From positions 1-64,000 of the forward strand of contig NZ_STGE01000023.1 of assembly GCF_005222675.1 (NCBI RefSeq): a stretch of 64,000 bases of DNA. Reading direction: 5' to 3'. The position numbers were made by a program, and so were the translations under genes. Of the stretch, positions 44,788-53,755 are shown piece by piece. The notes below the pieces were generated by a model, which worked only from the letters and a program-made list of their open reading frames with translations, was not told where the DNA came from and did not search any database. Every line of letters starts with the position of its first letter. Within the stretch, counting starts at the first letter, position 1. The DNA comes from Mycolicibacterium sp. CR10 (GTDB lineage: Bacteria > Actinomycetota > Actinomycetes > Mycobacteriales > Mycobacteriaceae).

Positions 44788-45684
44788 TCAGACCAGCTCG
44801 GGGTGGAAGGCGGCCACCATCCGGCGCATCCCATCACGCCAATCGACTGAGGTGCCGCCGACGAGTTCGTGCATCAGGGTGACGTCGGTGGGGCCGCCGC
44901 GCAGCGCGTGATCGCTCTCCTCGAACACCGGATCCCGACCGACCAGGGTGCCGATGTAGGTGCACCACTCCTGCAGGCTGACGGTCTGGTCGCCACACCA
45001 GTTGACGGTGGTCGCGGGCACCGACGCCGCGTCGAGCAACCCGGGCAGCGTCGCGAGCACGTCGTCCTCGTGGATCGGGTTGTATCGGGCCGGACCACCG
45101 GGTGGCACCGGGATCGGCACGCCGGCCAGCATCATCTCCATCTGGTAGTACGGCCAACCGCCGTTGTCGCCGTAGGGGACGTTGAGGCGCGCGATCGTGG
45201 TGGGTACGCCGAGCGCCCGCGCCATGGTCCGAGCCACGACTTCGCCCGCGATCTTGGAGATGGAGTACGTGGGAAACAGGTGCTTGTGGTTGTCGCCCAA
45301 TGCGGTCGACTCGGTTCGGGGTTCGTCGTCGGGCGGGTCGTAGACGGCCGCCGAGGAGGCGTGCAGAAACGCCGTTGCGTCGGGGCAATGGGCCATCAGC
45401 AGGCCGACCGACTCCGCGTTGGCCGCGAGGTCCTTGTCCCACCTGCCGCTCTTGGCCACCGCGAGATTGAGCACGTAGTCGAAATCAGACGGAATCCCGC
45501 TGAAATCCCCGGCGGCGAGGTTGACGGTCTCGCAGCGTATCCCCCCGTGCTCCAGCGCTTCCCGCGCCGCAGGGTCGGTGAACCGGGCGATACCCCAGAC
45601 CTCGTTGTCGACCGCCAGCGCCTTCGCGAGGGGAGCGGCCACCTGGCCGGTCGGACCTGTGATCAGAATCTTGTTGCCGCGCAT
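44788..45684 (-). CDS. NAD-dependent epimerase/dehydratase (extended SDR)
   Basis: Protein of 298 aa. The N-terminal cofactor loop is ILITGPTGQVAAPLAKAL, a variant TGxxGxxG. HASSAAVYD carries the Ser and YSISKIAGE the YxxxK pair. It resembles extended SDRs acting on nucleotide sugars or on aromatic and sterol intermediates; the substrate is unknown. ATG 45684 is fixed by a -10 box 6 nt upstream, and a longer frame to 45744 would overlap the hypB stop. It is the upstream gene of a pair with the NTF2-like protein. Confidence 0.75.
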   Translation of the reverse strand: MRGNKILITGPTGQVAAPLAKALAVDNEVWGIARFTDPAAREALEHGGIRCETVNLAAGDFSGIPSDFDYVLNLAVAKSGRWDKDLAANAESVGLLMAHCPDATAFLHASSAAVYDPPDDEPRTESTALGDNHKHLFPTYSISKIAGEVVARTMARALGVPTTIARLNVPYGDNGGWPYYQMEMMLAGVPIPVPPGGPARYNPIHEDDVLATLPGLLDAASVPATTVNWCGDQTVSLQEWCTYIGTLVGRDPVFEESDHALRGGPTDVTLMHELVGGTSVDWRDGMRRMVAAFHPELV

Positions 45685-45690
45685 GGGCCG

Positions 45691-45696
45691 ATGGTA
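45691..45696 (-). promoter_or_regulatory. -10 box of the epimerase gene, probably leaderless
   Basis: On the minus strand TACCAT ends 6 nt before ATG 45684, identical in sequence and spacing to the box at 12046. Confidence 0.45.
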
Positions 45697-45712
45697 GGTC
45701 GAGGGTGACAGG

Positions 45713-46492
45713 TTACGACGCTGAATGGACCCCGACGAAGGCATTCAGCCAGTCGAACCAGGCCGCCATGCCCTCGCCGGTGCGCGCGCTGACCGGCAGC
45801 ACGAGCGCGGTCGGGTTGACCTGCCGGACGCGATCGATGTAGACGTCGACGTCGGCGTCGAGGTGCGGGACCAGGTCGATCTTGTTCAGGAGGACGACGT
45901 CCACCGATCGGAACATCACCGGATACTTGAGGGGCTTGTCCTCGCCCTCGGTCACCGCGTACACCATCGCCTTGGCGTGTTCACCGACGTCGAATTCGGC
46001 CGGGCACACCAGGTTTCCCACGTTCTCGATGATCACCAGGTCCAGTCCTGGCAGATCGAGGCCCTGCAGTGCCCGGTTAACCATGGGGGCGTCGAGGTGG
46101 CATTCGCCGCCGAAGCCGTTGGAGGTGTTCAGCAGCGACACCTGCGCGCCCCGCCCGGCGAGCGCTGCCGCGTCGAGGTCGGTCGCGATGTCCCCCTCGA
46201 TCACGCCGATCGCCAGGTCACCGCACATCGCGTCCAGCGTCGCGCCGAGGACCGTGGTCTTGCCCGATCCAGGGGAGCTCATCAGGTTCAGCGCGCGGAT
46301 GCCGTTGCTCTCGAAGGCTTTCCGGTTGAAATCGGCGCGCACGTCGTTCTCGGCGAAGATCGACTCCAGCACGTCGATCCGCTCGGCGCCGGTGTCGTAA
46401 CCCGTGTGGTCCCCGTGATCGGCGTGCTCGCCGTGATCGCCAGGGTCATGACTGTGGACGGTGCCGTCGTCGTGGCGGTGGAACCTACCCAT
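45713..46492 (-). CDS. hypB: Hydrogenase nickel-incorporation GTPase HypB
   Basis: Protein of 259 aa. The N-terminus is His/Asp rich (residues 5-30, repeated HD/HGD units), a nickel-storage region. The GTPase has P-loop SSPGSGKTT, a DAPMV segment preceded by the metal-site Cys-His (GGECHLDAP) and NKID as the G4 motif. With HypA it delivers nickel to the large subunit, driven by GTP hydrolysis. It overlaps hypA by 8 nt. Confidence 0.95.
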   Translation of the reverse strand: MGRFHRHDDGTVHSHDPGDHGEHADHGDHTGYDTGAERIDVLESIFAENDVRADFNRKAFESNGIRALNLMSSPGSGKTTVLGATLDAMCGDLAIGVIEGDIATDLDAAALAGRGAQVSLLNTSNGFGGECHLDAPMVNRALQGLDLPGLDLVIIENVGNLVCPAEFDVGEHAKAMVYAVTEGEDKPLKYPVMFRSVDVVLLNKIDLVPHLDADVDVYIDRVRQVNPTALVLPVSARTGEGMAAWFDWLNAFVGVHSAS

Positions 46493-46862
46493 GGGGCACT
46501 CCTTCCGGGGCGGTGCGCTCGACGGCGTCAGCGACTTCCAGCGATGTCACGAGGAACTCCTCGCCATGGACGACGGCGACGTCGGCACTGTTGCACTGGG
46601 GGCAGCTGACCGAGAATCGGGACTCGATCTCCGACTGCGCGCCGCAGGCGCGGCAGGCGACCTCGGCGGGCACCAGCTCCAGTTCCAACTCGGCATCGGG
46701 CATGGCCTCGTGCTCGCGCACGATGCTCCAGCAGAAGACCAGTGAGTCGGGCACCACCTGACGCAGAGCACCGACCCGGACCCGCACGATCTGGACGTGA
46801 CGGTCCCCGGCGTGCGATCGGACCACTGTCGCGATGGCGTGTGACAGCGACAGCTCATGCAT
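46485..46862 (-). CDS. hypA: Hydrogenase nickel-insertion protein HypA
   Basis: Protein of 125 aa. The N-terminal MHELSL supplies the nickel-binding His2, and the zinc site is CRACG with CPQCN. It binds nickel and docks on HypB and the immature large subunit. It is the first gene of a minus-strand hypAB unit divergent from hypF. The 201-bp spacer holds the CAATCGTCGATTG dyad described separately. Confidence 0.95.
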   Translation of the reverse strand: MHELSLSHAIATVVRSHAGDRHVQIVRVRVGALRQVVPDSLVFCWSIVREHEAMPDAELELELVPAEVACRACGAQSEIESRFSVSCPQCNSADVAVVHGEEFLVTSLEVADAVERTAPEGVPHG

Positions 46863-46956
46863 CTCTGATCACCGCAGACTCCTCTCTGCGCCGAACCCTA
46901 CGCCGCGGCCGCGCCGCGCCCACGCCATCTGACGTCAGCAAAGATCTCGGCGAAGT

Positions 46957-46969
46957 CAATCGTCGATTG
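46957..46969. promoter_or_regulatory. Palindrome in the hypA-hypF spacer
   Basis: CAATCGTCGATTG is a perfect 6-bp-arm dyad with one central base, in the middle of the divergent promoter region. It could bind a regulator of both hyp transcripts. No known consensus is recognised. Confidence 0.35.
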
Positions 46970-47063
46970 TGATTGTCGCGGGATGTGGGCAGGACTAGCT
47001 TGAGAAGTACCGATCCGCGCGGACAGCCCTCCGCCGCGGGGGGTACCGCTGCTCAGGAGGTCC

Positions 47064-49403
47064 ATGAGGGGCCTGACCGCAGTGTCCGCAGCGCGGACAC
47101 GAGTGCGCCTCAACATCGCCGGCGTCGTCCAAGGCGTCGGATTTCGACCTGCGGTGGCGCGCATTGCCGCAGCCGGTGGTCTCTCCGGTTTCGTGTATAA
47201 CGACGCCGGTTCCGTGCACTGCGAACTCGAGGGCCACTCCGAGGCCGTCGACGCCGCGGTGCGCGCGATCCGGAGCGGGCCGACGCCGACGGCGAGGGTC
47301 GACGCGCTGACCGTCGCCACGCTCACGGCCCGCGGTGATCACGGCTTCCGCATCGTGGCGAGCACGTCCGACGGGTCGGCGCGCACCCTCGTCCCCCCGG
47401 ACATCGCGATGTGTGGCGACTGCCGAACCGAAATGCGCGATCCCGCCGATCGGCGATACGGGCATCCGTTCATCACCTGCACCAACTGCGGGCCGCGCTA
47501 CACCGTGATCACCGATCTGCCCTACGACCGACCGGCCACCACGATGGCGGTCTTCCCGATGTGTGCGGCGTGCGCCGCGGAGTATGACAATCCGCTGGAC
47601 CGGCGCTTTCACGCGCAGACCATCGCGTGCCCGGACTGCGGCCCCACGCTGACGTGGAATGGACCGGGTGCCGGGGATCCACTGGACGCCGCGGCAGCCG
47701 CGATCGAACGGGGACTCATCGTCGCGATCAAGGGCATCGGGGGATACCACCTCGCCTGCCGTGCCGACGACCCGTTCGTGGTGGCCGAACTGCGATCCCG
47801 GAAGTCCCGGCCCGCCAAGCCCTTCGCCGTGATGGCGGCCGACCTCGCCGCCGCCGGTGCCCTCGCCTCGGTGTCTCAGACTGCCGCCGCGGCCCTTGGC
47901 TCAGCGGCCGCCCCGATCGTCGTGATGCCCGCCGTTGCGGGCGGGGTTCTCGATGCGGTGGCTCCCGGGCTGACCGATATCGGCGTCATGCTCGCCTACT
48001 CGCCGATCCATCACCTGCTGTTTGACCGGCTGGGGCCGGTGCCCTTGGTGATGACGTCGGCCAACCGTGGCGGCTCGCCGATCGTCTTCCGCGACAATGA
48101 CCTCGACTGGATCGACGGGCTCGCCGACGCGGTGTTGACGCACGACCGGGCGATCCACGTGCCGTGCGAGGACTCGGTGATCAGCGTCGACGGTGGCGGC
48201 AGTGGTGTCGGTGCCGAGTTGCCGATCCGCCGGTCCCGCGGATACGCACCGCTGCCCGTCAGCGTCGACGCGGCGATCGGCGACACCGTCATCCTCGCGA
48301 CGGGAGGCGACCTCAAGACCACCTTCTGCCTGTTCGGATCGGACGGGCACGCGCACATGTCGTCGCACCTCGGGGACATGGCGGACCCGCGCACCCAGGA
48401 CTGCTTCGAGGCGGCGGCCCGCCACCTCCAATTCATGACCGGGCAACGGTCGGCATTGATTGCCCACGATCTGCATCCGCGCTACGCCACCACGCGATGG
48501 GCCGAGCGCCAGGACTCGCCGACGGTCAGGGTGCAACACCACCACGCGCATGCGGTGTCGCTGCTGGCCGAGCACCGCCGGCTGGGAACTCCGATCATCG
48601 CGGTCGCCTACGACGGCACCGGGTACGGGACCGACGGAACCATCTGGGGCGGTGAGCTTCTCGCGGTCACGGATCCGGCGCAGTTCACCCGGGTCGGGCA
48701 CCTCGCACCGTTCGCGCTGCCCGGCGGGGACGGCGCGGTGCGTCAGCCGGCCCGCATTGCCCTGGACCTGATGCACCGCGCAGGAGTGCACTGGGACGCC
48801 GATCTCCCGCCGGTAGTCGAGGTGGGGGATTCGGGCCGGCATGTGCTGGCCCAGCAGATTCCGCGCGGCGCAGGCTGTGTGACGACCTCCAGCATGGGCA
48901 GGCTGTTCGACGCCGTCTCCAGCCTGCTCGGGGTATGCCAGCAGGTCACCTACGAGGGGCAGGCGGCCGTCGAACTCGAACACCTGGCCCGTGCGGGCCA
49001 CATCCGCGGCGACGTCGACTTCGATATCCGCGACGGCGTGCTGGATCCGGCGCCCGTGATCGCCGGCCTGGTGGACGGGGTGCGCTCCGGTGTCGCCGCG
49101 GTGGACCTGGCGGCGGCGTTCCACGACGCGGTGGTGCGGGCGACGGTTCGGTTGACCGCGGACTGCGCACGGACAGTCGGAGTTCAGACGGTCGGTCTCA
49201 CCGGCGGCGTCTTCACGAATCATCTTCTGCTTCACGGTATTCGCGCCGGGCTGACCAGCCTGGGGTTCGACGTCCTGACCCACCGCATCCTGCCCTGTAA
49301 CGACGGCGGCCTGGCACTCGGCCAGGCGGTCATCGCCGCCCTCAATAATCAGCCCTCAACAGAAGGAAGCGGCCTATGTGCCTCGGAATCCCCGGCAAGG
49401 TAG
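47064..49403 (+). CDS. hypF: Carbamoyltransferase HypF
   Basis: Protein of 779 aa with all four regions: N-terminal acylphosphatase domain (VVQGVGFRPAV), two zinc-finger-like Cys clusters (CGDC, CTNCG, CAAC, CPDCG; residues about 116-190), a YrdC-like domain (LIVAIKGIGGYHLACRAD) and a C-terminal Kae1-like domain (HHHAHAVSLLAEH, VAYDGTGYGTDG, LTGGVFTNHLL). It makes thiocarbamate on the HypE Cys from carbamoyl phosphate, the source of the active-site cyanides. GGAGG lies just before the ATG. The end overlaps hypC by 28 nt. Confidence 0.95.
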   Translation: MRGLTAVSAARTRVRLNIAGVVQGVGFRPAVARIAAAGGLSGFVYNDAGSVHCELEGHSEAVDAAVRAIRSGPTPTARVDALTVATLTARGDHGFRIVASTSDGSARTLVPPDIAMCGDCRTEMRDPADRRYGHPFITCTNCGPRYTVITDLPYDRPATTMAVFPMCAACAAEYDNPLDRRFHAQTIACPDCGPTLTWNGPGAGDPLDAAAAAIERGLIVAIKGIGGYHLACRADDPFVVAELRSRKSRPAKPFAVMAADLAAAGALASVSQTAAAALGSAAAPIVVMPAVAGGVLDAVAPGLTDIGVMLAYSPIHHLLFDRLGPVPLVMTSANRGGSPIVFRDNDLDWIDGLADAVLTHDRAIHVPCEDSVISVDGGGSGVGAELPIRRSRGYAPLPVSVDAAIGDTVILATGGDLKTTFCLFGSDGHAHMSSHLGDMADPRTQDCFEAAARHLQFMTGQRSALIAHDLHPRYATTRWAERQDSPTVRVQHHHAHAVSLLAEHRRLGTPIIAVAYDGTGYGTDGTIWGGELLAVTDPAQFTRVGHLAPFALPGGDGAVRQPARIALDLMHRAGVHWDADLPPVVEVGDSGRHVLAQQIPRGAGCVTTSSMGRLFDAVSSLLGVCQQVTYEGQAAVELEHLARAGHIRGDVDFDIRDGVLDPAPVIAGLVDGVRSGVAAVDLAAAFHDAVVRATVRLTADCARTVGVQTVGLTGGVFTNHLLLHGIRAGLTSLGFDVLTHRILPCNDGGLALGQAVIAALNNQPSTEGSGLCASESPAR

Positions 49404-49648
49404 TCGAAATCTGGGACGAGTCGGGCACCCGGATGTCCACCGTCGATTTCGGGGGAACCACCAAGAAGGTCTGCCTGGCCTATCTGCCGGACATGGAGAT
49501 CGGCGAATACACGATCGTGCATGCCGGTTTCGCGATCAGCAGGCTGGACGAGGAGTCCGCCAACACCACTCTGAAGATGTTCGCCGACCTGGGCATCCTC
49601 GACGAGGAGCTCGCCGGCGTGCAGTCGTCGCATGAGGAGTCGGCATGA
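49376..49648 (+). CDS. hypC: Hydrogenase assembly chaperone HypC
   Basis: Protein of 90 aa. The start [12 protein letters not shown] gives the essential Cys2, and [17 protein letters not shown] is the conserved second block. It works with HypD to assemble and hand over the Fe(CN)2CO unit. GAAGGA precedes the ATG inside the hypF coding region. It overlaps hypD by 4 nt (ATGA). Confidence 0.95.
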   Translation: MCLGIPGKVVEIWDESGTRMSTVDFGGTTKKVCLAYLPDMEIGEYTIVHAGFAISRLDEESANTTLKMFADLGILDEELAGVQSSHEESA

Positions 49649-50760
49649 AATATCTCGACGAGTTCCGTGACCCGGTGGCGGCAAAGACACTGGTCGACCA
49701 GATCAAGCGCCGGGCCACCCGCACCTGGACGATCATGGAAGTCTGCGGAGGGCAGACGCACTCGATCATCCGCAACGGCATCGACCAGCTGCTGGGCGAT
49801 GCCGTCGAGTTCATCCACGGCCCCGGTTGCCCGGTGTGCGTCACGCCGCTGGAGATGATCGACCGGGCCCTGGAGATCGCCGCCCGCGACGGCGTCATCT
49901 TCTGTTCGTTCGGCGACATGTTGCGTGTTCCGGGCAGCAAGCAGGACCTGTTCAGCGTGCGCGCCCGCGGCGGGGACGTCCGGATCGTGTACTCGCCGCT
50001 GGACGCCACGCAGATCGCCGCGGAGAACCCCGACAAGGACGTGGTGTTCTTCGGCGTCGGCTTCGAGACCACCGCTCCCGCGAACGCCATGTCCGTGGTG
50101 CATGCGCAGCGGTTGGGCCTGAAGAACTTCTATCTGCTGGTCTCTCACGTCCTGGTGCCCCCGGCGATGACGGCGATCCTGTCGTCACCGACCAACAGGG
50201 TGCAGGGATTTCTCGGTGCCGGACACGTCTGTTCGGTGATGGGCACCTCGGAGTACGGTCCGCTGGTCGAGCGTTTCGGCGTACCGATCGTGGTGTCCGG
50301 CTTCGAGCCGCTCGACCTGCTCGAAGGGGTACGTCAACTCGTCGAGTTGCTCGAAGACGGCAAGGTCGAACTACGTAACGCGTACCCGCGGGCGGTCAGC
50401 GATGAAGGCAATGTCGTTGCCCAACAGACGCTCAACGACGTCTTCGTGGTCACCGACCGACCGTGGCGGGGCATCGGGATGATCCCGAAATCCGGATGGA
50501 CGCTCTCACCGCGCTATGCCCAGTTCGACGCAGAGCGCAAGTTCGGCGTCGGTCACCTGCAGGTGGCGGAGTCCGCCGAATGCCACAGCGGCGAGGTGCT
50601 CCAGGGGCTGCTGAAGCCCAACGAGTGTCCGGCCTTCGGCAAGGCGTGCACACCGCGCACTCCGTTGGGCGCCACGATGGTCTCCAGCGAGGGCGCATGT
50701 GCGGCCTACTACCAGTTCCGCCGGCTGGACTTGGCGGATCTGGAGGCGGCCCGTGCCTGA
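49645..50760 (+). CDS. hypD: Hydrogenase iron-site assembly protein HypD
   Basis: Protein of 371 aa. Conserved blocks are [30 protein letters not shown] and [13 protein letters not shown] [14 protein letters not shown]. The C-terminal cysteine region ([29 protein letters not shown]) binds the Fe-S cluster. It is the scaffold on which HypC and HypE build the cyanide-ligated iron. Overlapping starts tie it to hypC. Confidence 0.95.
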   Translation: MKYLDEFRDPVAAKTLVDQIKRRATRTWTIMEVCGGQTHSIIRNGIDQLLGDAVEFIHGPGCPVCVTPLEMIDRALEIAARDGVIFCSFGDMLRVPGSKQDLFSVRARGGDVRIVYSPLDATQIAAENPDKDVVFFGVGFETTAPANAMSVVHAQRLGLKNFYLLVSHVLVPPAMTAILSSPTNRVQGFLGAGHVCSVMGTSEYGPLVERFGVPIVVSGFEPLDLLEGVRQLVELLEDGKVELRNAYPRAVSDEGNVVAQQTLNDVFVVTDRPWRGIGMIPKSGWTLSPRYAQFDAERKFGVGHLQVAESAECHSGEVLQGLLKPNECPAFGKACTPRTPLGATMVSSEGACAAYYQFRRLDLADLEAARA

Positions 50761-50805
50761 GGATCCGGTGGGCAGGAGCGCAGCGACCCGGGAGATGTGG
50801 GCAGT

Positions 50806-51864
50806 ATGACCATCGACCCGGCGGACTGGGTGTGCCCGCTGCCGCTGCGGGAGACCAAGCGGATCGTCATGGGCCACGGCGGCGGCGGCATCCTGTCCGA
50901 GGAGCTCATCGAGAACCTGTTCCTGCCCGCGTTCGGCTCGGGCGACGGACCCTCGCGGGACTCGGCCGTGCTCGACGTTCCTGCGGGCCGGATCGCCGTG
51001 TCGACGGATTCCTATGTGGTGCAGCCCTTGTTCTTCCCCGGTGGGAACATCGGTGATCTGGCCGTCAACGGCACCATCAACGATCTCGCGATGAGCGGTG
51101 CGCAACCCCTGGGCCTGACCGCAGGCTTCATCCTCGAGGAGGGGCTCGAGCTCGAACTGCTGGGCCGCATCGCCCAGTCGATGGGCAAGGCGGCCGATCA
51201 CGCCGGTGTCGGTATCGTCACCGGCGACACCAAGGTCGTCGGCAAGGGCAGCGCCGATCAGCTCTTCGTCAACACCGCGGGTGTCGGCGTGATCCCTGCC
51301 GGAGTCGACGTGGGACCGGAACGGGCACGGGTCGGCGACGACATCATCGTCTCGGGCAATGTCGGCGAGCACGGCGTGGCGATCATGAGCGTGCGCGAGG
51401 GCATCGATTTCGGCACGCAGGTCACCACCGACAGCGCGCCGTTGCACCGGCTGGTCGCGGCGATGCTGGCGGCCAGCCCCGAACGCCGCGGCGTCCACAC
51501 CCTGCGGGATCCGACTCGCGGTGGCGTGGTGGCGGCCGTTGTCGAGATCGCCCGCGCGGCCGGTGTGGGGATCCGCCTCGACGAAGGTGCGATCCCGGTG
51601 CCCGAGGCGGTGGCGTCGGCATGCGGCTTCCTCGGGTTGGACCCGTTGCAGGTGGCCAACGAGGGAAAGCTGATCGCGTTCGTGGACCCCGCCGATACCG
51701 ACGCCGTGCTGGCCGCGATGCAGGCCCGGCCCGAGGGCGCGGGTGCCGCGGTCATCGGCAAGGTGGTCGCCGAACACATTGGGATGGCGGTCGGGACCAC
51801 CACGTTCGGTACTACCAGGGTCATCGAACGCGAACTGGGCGAGCAACTTCCGCGTATCTGCTGA
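50806..51864 (+). CDS. hypE: Hydrogenase maturation protein HypE
   Basis: Protein of 352 aa of the PurM/AIR-synthase fold. It starts with MGHGGGGILSEELI in the nucleotide region, contains LAMSGAQPLGLTAGFILEEG and GDTKVVGKG, and ends PRIC, with the carbamoyl-accepting Cys as the last residue (C352). It dehydrates thiocarbamate to thiocyanate for transfer to iron. An in-frame GTG at 50797 would add three residues. It is convergent with the AraC gene, 12 nt between stops. Confidence 0.95.
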   Translation: MTIDPADWVCPLPLRETKRIVMGHGGGGILSEELIENLFLPAFGSGDGPSRDSAVLDVPAGRIAVSTDSYVVQPLFFPGGNIGDLAVNGTINDLAMSGAQPLGLTAGFILEEGLELELLGRIAQSMGKAADHAGVGIVTGDTKVVGKGSADQLFVNTAGVGVIPAGVDVGPERARVGDDIIVSGNVGEHGVAIMSVREGIDFGTQVTTDSAPLHRLVAAMLAASPERRGVHTLRDPTRGGVVAAVVEIARAAGVGIRLDEGAIPVPEAVASACGFLGLDPLQVANEGKLIAFVDPADTDAVLAAMQARPEGAGAAVIGKVVAEHIGMAVGTTTFGTTRVIERELGEQLPRIC

Positions 51865-51876
51865 CGCGCGGCCCGC

Positions 51877-52938
51877 CTAGCGGCGCAGCGTCTGCGACGG
51901 CGACTCGCCCCACCGCTTGCGGTACTCGCCACCGAAGCTGCCGAGGTGGTGGAAACCCCAGCGTTCGGCGATGGCGGTCACGGTGACGCCGTCGGCGGGG
52001 GTGGCGTCCATCAGCTCCTGGTGGACCCGCTCGAGCCGGCGTTCCCGCAGATACGTCATCGGGCTCATGCTGAGCTGTTCGTGGAAGCCCTGCTGCACCG
52101 CGCGCACGCTCATGTGCACGGCATGGGCGACCGAGTCCATGGTGACGTGCTCGGCGAGGTGATCGTCGAGGTAGTCGATCGCCGCCTGCACGACGGCGCC
52201 ACGCTTGTCCGGCCGCAGTGGCTGGGTGAACGCGGAGTGGTAGTTGGACGGCTGCAGGTGCAGCAGGCTGCTCATCACCAGGTCCTCCACCGCGCCGATG
52301 CCCTGCCCGCGGCGCACCAGGGATTCGTTGTGGAACACCTCGGTGTGGATCAACTGAATCGCGGCATGCCAGCGCATGGCGGCCTCACTGGTGAGATCGA
52401 ACTCTGGCTCGAACATCAACGGGTGCGCCAGGCTACGCCCGACGACCCGGGTCAGATAGGCGGCCATCGCCGGTTCCTCGATCCGTATCACCAACTGGGG
52501 GGAGTCGAGGTCCAGGCGCATGGTCAAGGCCTCACCGGGACTGCTCACCAGCGACCGGATGCTGTTCGCCTCGAATGTCTTTCCTCGATGGTCGACGGAC
52601 GCGCAGCCGTTGGTCGGCATGTGCACCGCGAAGTAGTCGCTCTGGTGCGGGATGTCGATGACGGCGGGCACGTGGAGGTCGAAGTAGAGCATGCTGACGT
52701 TGCGCAGTCGCACACCGTGCATCCCGGCGGCGAAATCGGCGAGGTGGTCGTCGGCGACGCGCAGTGTCAGCGGGGACAGCGCCTGCCCCACCAATTTGGC
52801 TGCCTCGCGAACGTTTTCGGTGTAGAAGATCTCGTTGCTGGTGAGGGCGGGCGGCACCCCGCGCGACCGAACCCGGCGACGGACGGGGTCTGCCGTGTGC
52901 CGTACGTCGATGAATCCGAGCCGGGTCAACCGCGACAT
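51877..52938 (-). CDS. AraC-family transcriptional regulator, hydrogenase-linked by position
   Basis: Protein of 353 aa. The C-terminal ~100 residues are a double HTH of AraC type (AIDYLDDHLAEHVTMDSVAH, SVRAVQQGFHEQLSMSPMTYLRERRLERVH, AERWGFHHLGSFGGEYRKRWGESP). The N-terminal ~200 residues match AraC-binding-like (cupin_6) sensory domains. It sits between hypFCDE and hucMSL and is divergent from hucM, so it is the obvious local regulator, though the ligand is unknown. GGGAG precedes ATG 52938. The 203-bp spacer to hucM holds the probable huc promoter and a CCAGA/TCTGG dyad. Confidence 0.8.
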   Translation of the reverse strand: MSRLTRLGFIDVRHTADPVRRRVRSRGVPPALTSNEIFYTENVREAAKLVGQALSPLTLRVADDHLADFAAGMHGVRLRNVSMLYFDLHVPAVIDIPHQSDYFAVHMPTNGCASVDHRGKTFEANSIRSLVSSPGEALTMRLDLDSPQLVIRIEEPAMAAYLTRVVGRSLAHPLMFEPEFDLTSEAAMRWHAAIQLIHTEVFHNESLVRRGQGIGAVEDLVMSSLLHLQPSNYHSAFTQPLRPDKRGAVVQAAIDYLDDHLAEHVTMDSVAHAVHMSVRAVQQGFHEQLSMSPMTYLRERRLERVHQELMDATPADGVTVTAIAERWGFHHLGSFGGEYRKRWGESPSQTLRR

Positions 52939-53111
52939 CGCCGCGCTCCCGGGCAGGGCGAATCGGTAAGCACAGCCTCGGCTAATCGAGAGGTGTCATT
53001 CATGCAAGTCCGGTCATCTCTGCTGCGCACCAGCGCATTGAAGTGTGCGCAATTCCGACAGTATCTGCGTGATACCGATAGGCGCAGCAAGATCGCAGAG
53101 CTACTTTGTGA

Positions 53112-53127
53112 CCAGAGACAGATCTGG
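53112..53127. promoter_or_regulatory. CCAGA-N6-TCTGG dyad before hucM
   Basis: CCAGA (53112-53116) and TCTGG (53123-53127) face each other 5 nt upstream of the GGAGG at 53133. Flanking TGTG and CACA extend the symmetry imperfectly. It could be a regulator site or an mRNA hairpin near the hucM ribosome-binding site. Confidence 0.3.
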
Positions 53128-53141
53128 CACACGGAGGCGAA

Positions 53142-53696
53142 ATGACAGCAAACGGTCAGGTCCTGGAAGCCTCTCCCGCCGACCAGGTGCGGGCCAAGCT
53201 CGACGACCCACGCGTCGCCGAATCGCTCAACAATCTGCTCGAGCATGCCGATCTGCTTGCGGTACTCGTGTCGGGCCTCGATGGACTGGTCCGCCGCAGT
53301 GATGTCATCAGTGATTCGTTGACATCGGCGATCGGCGAGTTCAAGGGAGACGCCACCAGCGACGCGGTCACCCGGTCGATACCCGGTATCGATGCCCTCA
53401 AGTCGGTGGACCTCGCCGGATTGGCCGAGAGCTTCGCCACGCTGGCGAACAAGCTCGTCGGCGCCACTCCCGCAATCAATTCCCTGCTGGACTCCCGGTT
53501 GACCGACCCACAGGCCACCGAGGTTCTCGGACAACTCGGTGAGGCGCTCGTCGACGCCAAGGCTGCCATCGCGCAAAGCCCGGCCGGCCCGAAGGGATTC
53601 TTCGGGATTCTGAAAGCGGCCAAGGATCCCGACGTCGCCCGCGGGCTCGGCTTCCTGCTGCAGGTGGCCAAGGCTTTCGGTCGACAGCTCAGATGA
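53142..53696 (+). CDS. hucM: Huc hydrogenase scaffold protein HucM (DUF1641-like)
   Basis: Protein of 184 aa, mostly alpha-helical. It has the DUF1641-type run VAESLNNLLEHADLLAVLVS, a hydrophobic middle (SVDLAGLAESFATLANKLVG) and a C-terminus GFFGILKAAKDPDVARGLGF. By position directly before hucS it corresponds to M. smegmatis MSMEG_2261, named HucM, which forms the central stalk that assembles HucSL protomers and carries menaquinone from the membrane. GGAGG precedes the ATG. No membrane segment is obvious, in line with a tube-forming amphipathic helix. Identification rests on order and size as well as sequence type. Confidence 0.75.
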   Translation: MTANGQVLEASPADQVRAKLDDPRVAESLNNLLEHADLLAVLVSGLDGLVRRSDVISDSLTSAIGEFKGDATSDAVTRSIPGIDALKSVDLAGLAESFATLANKLVGATPAINSLLDSRLTDPQATEVLGQLGEALVDAKAAIAQSPAGPKGFFGILKAAKDPDVARGLGFLLQVAKAFGRQLR

Positions 53697-53755
53697 CTTC
53701 CAGCCCATAACGATTGACCGCGGGCCGGAGTCGGCTCGCCAGGAGAGGAGTTCGC

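Noticed and set aside
46930..46937. TGACGTCA in the hypA-hypF spacer as a CRE-like site
   Set aside because: An 8-bp palindrome of this kind is expected by chance, and CRE-binding factors are eukaryotic.
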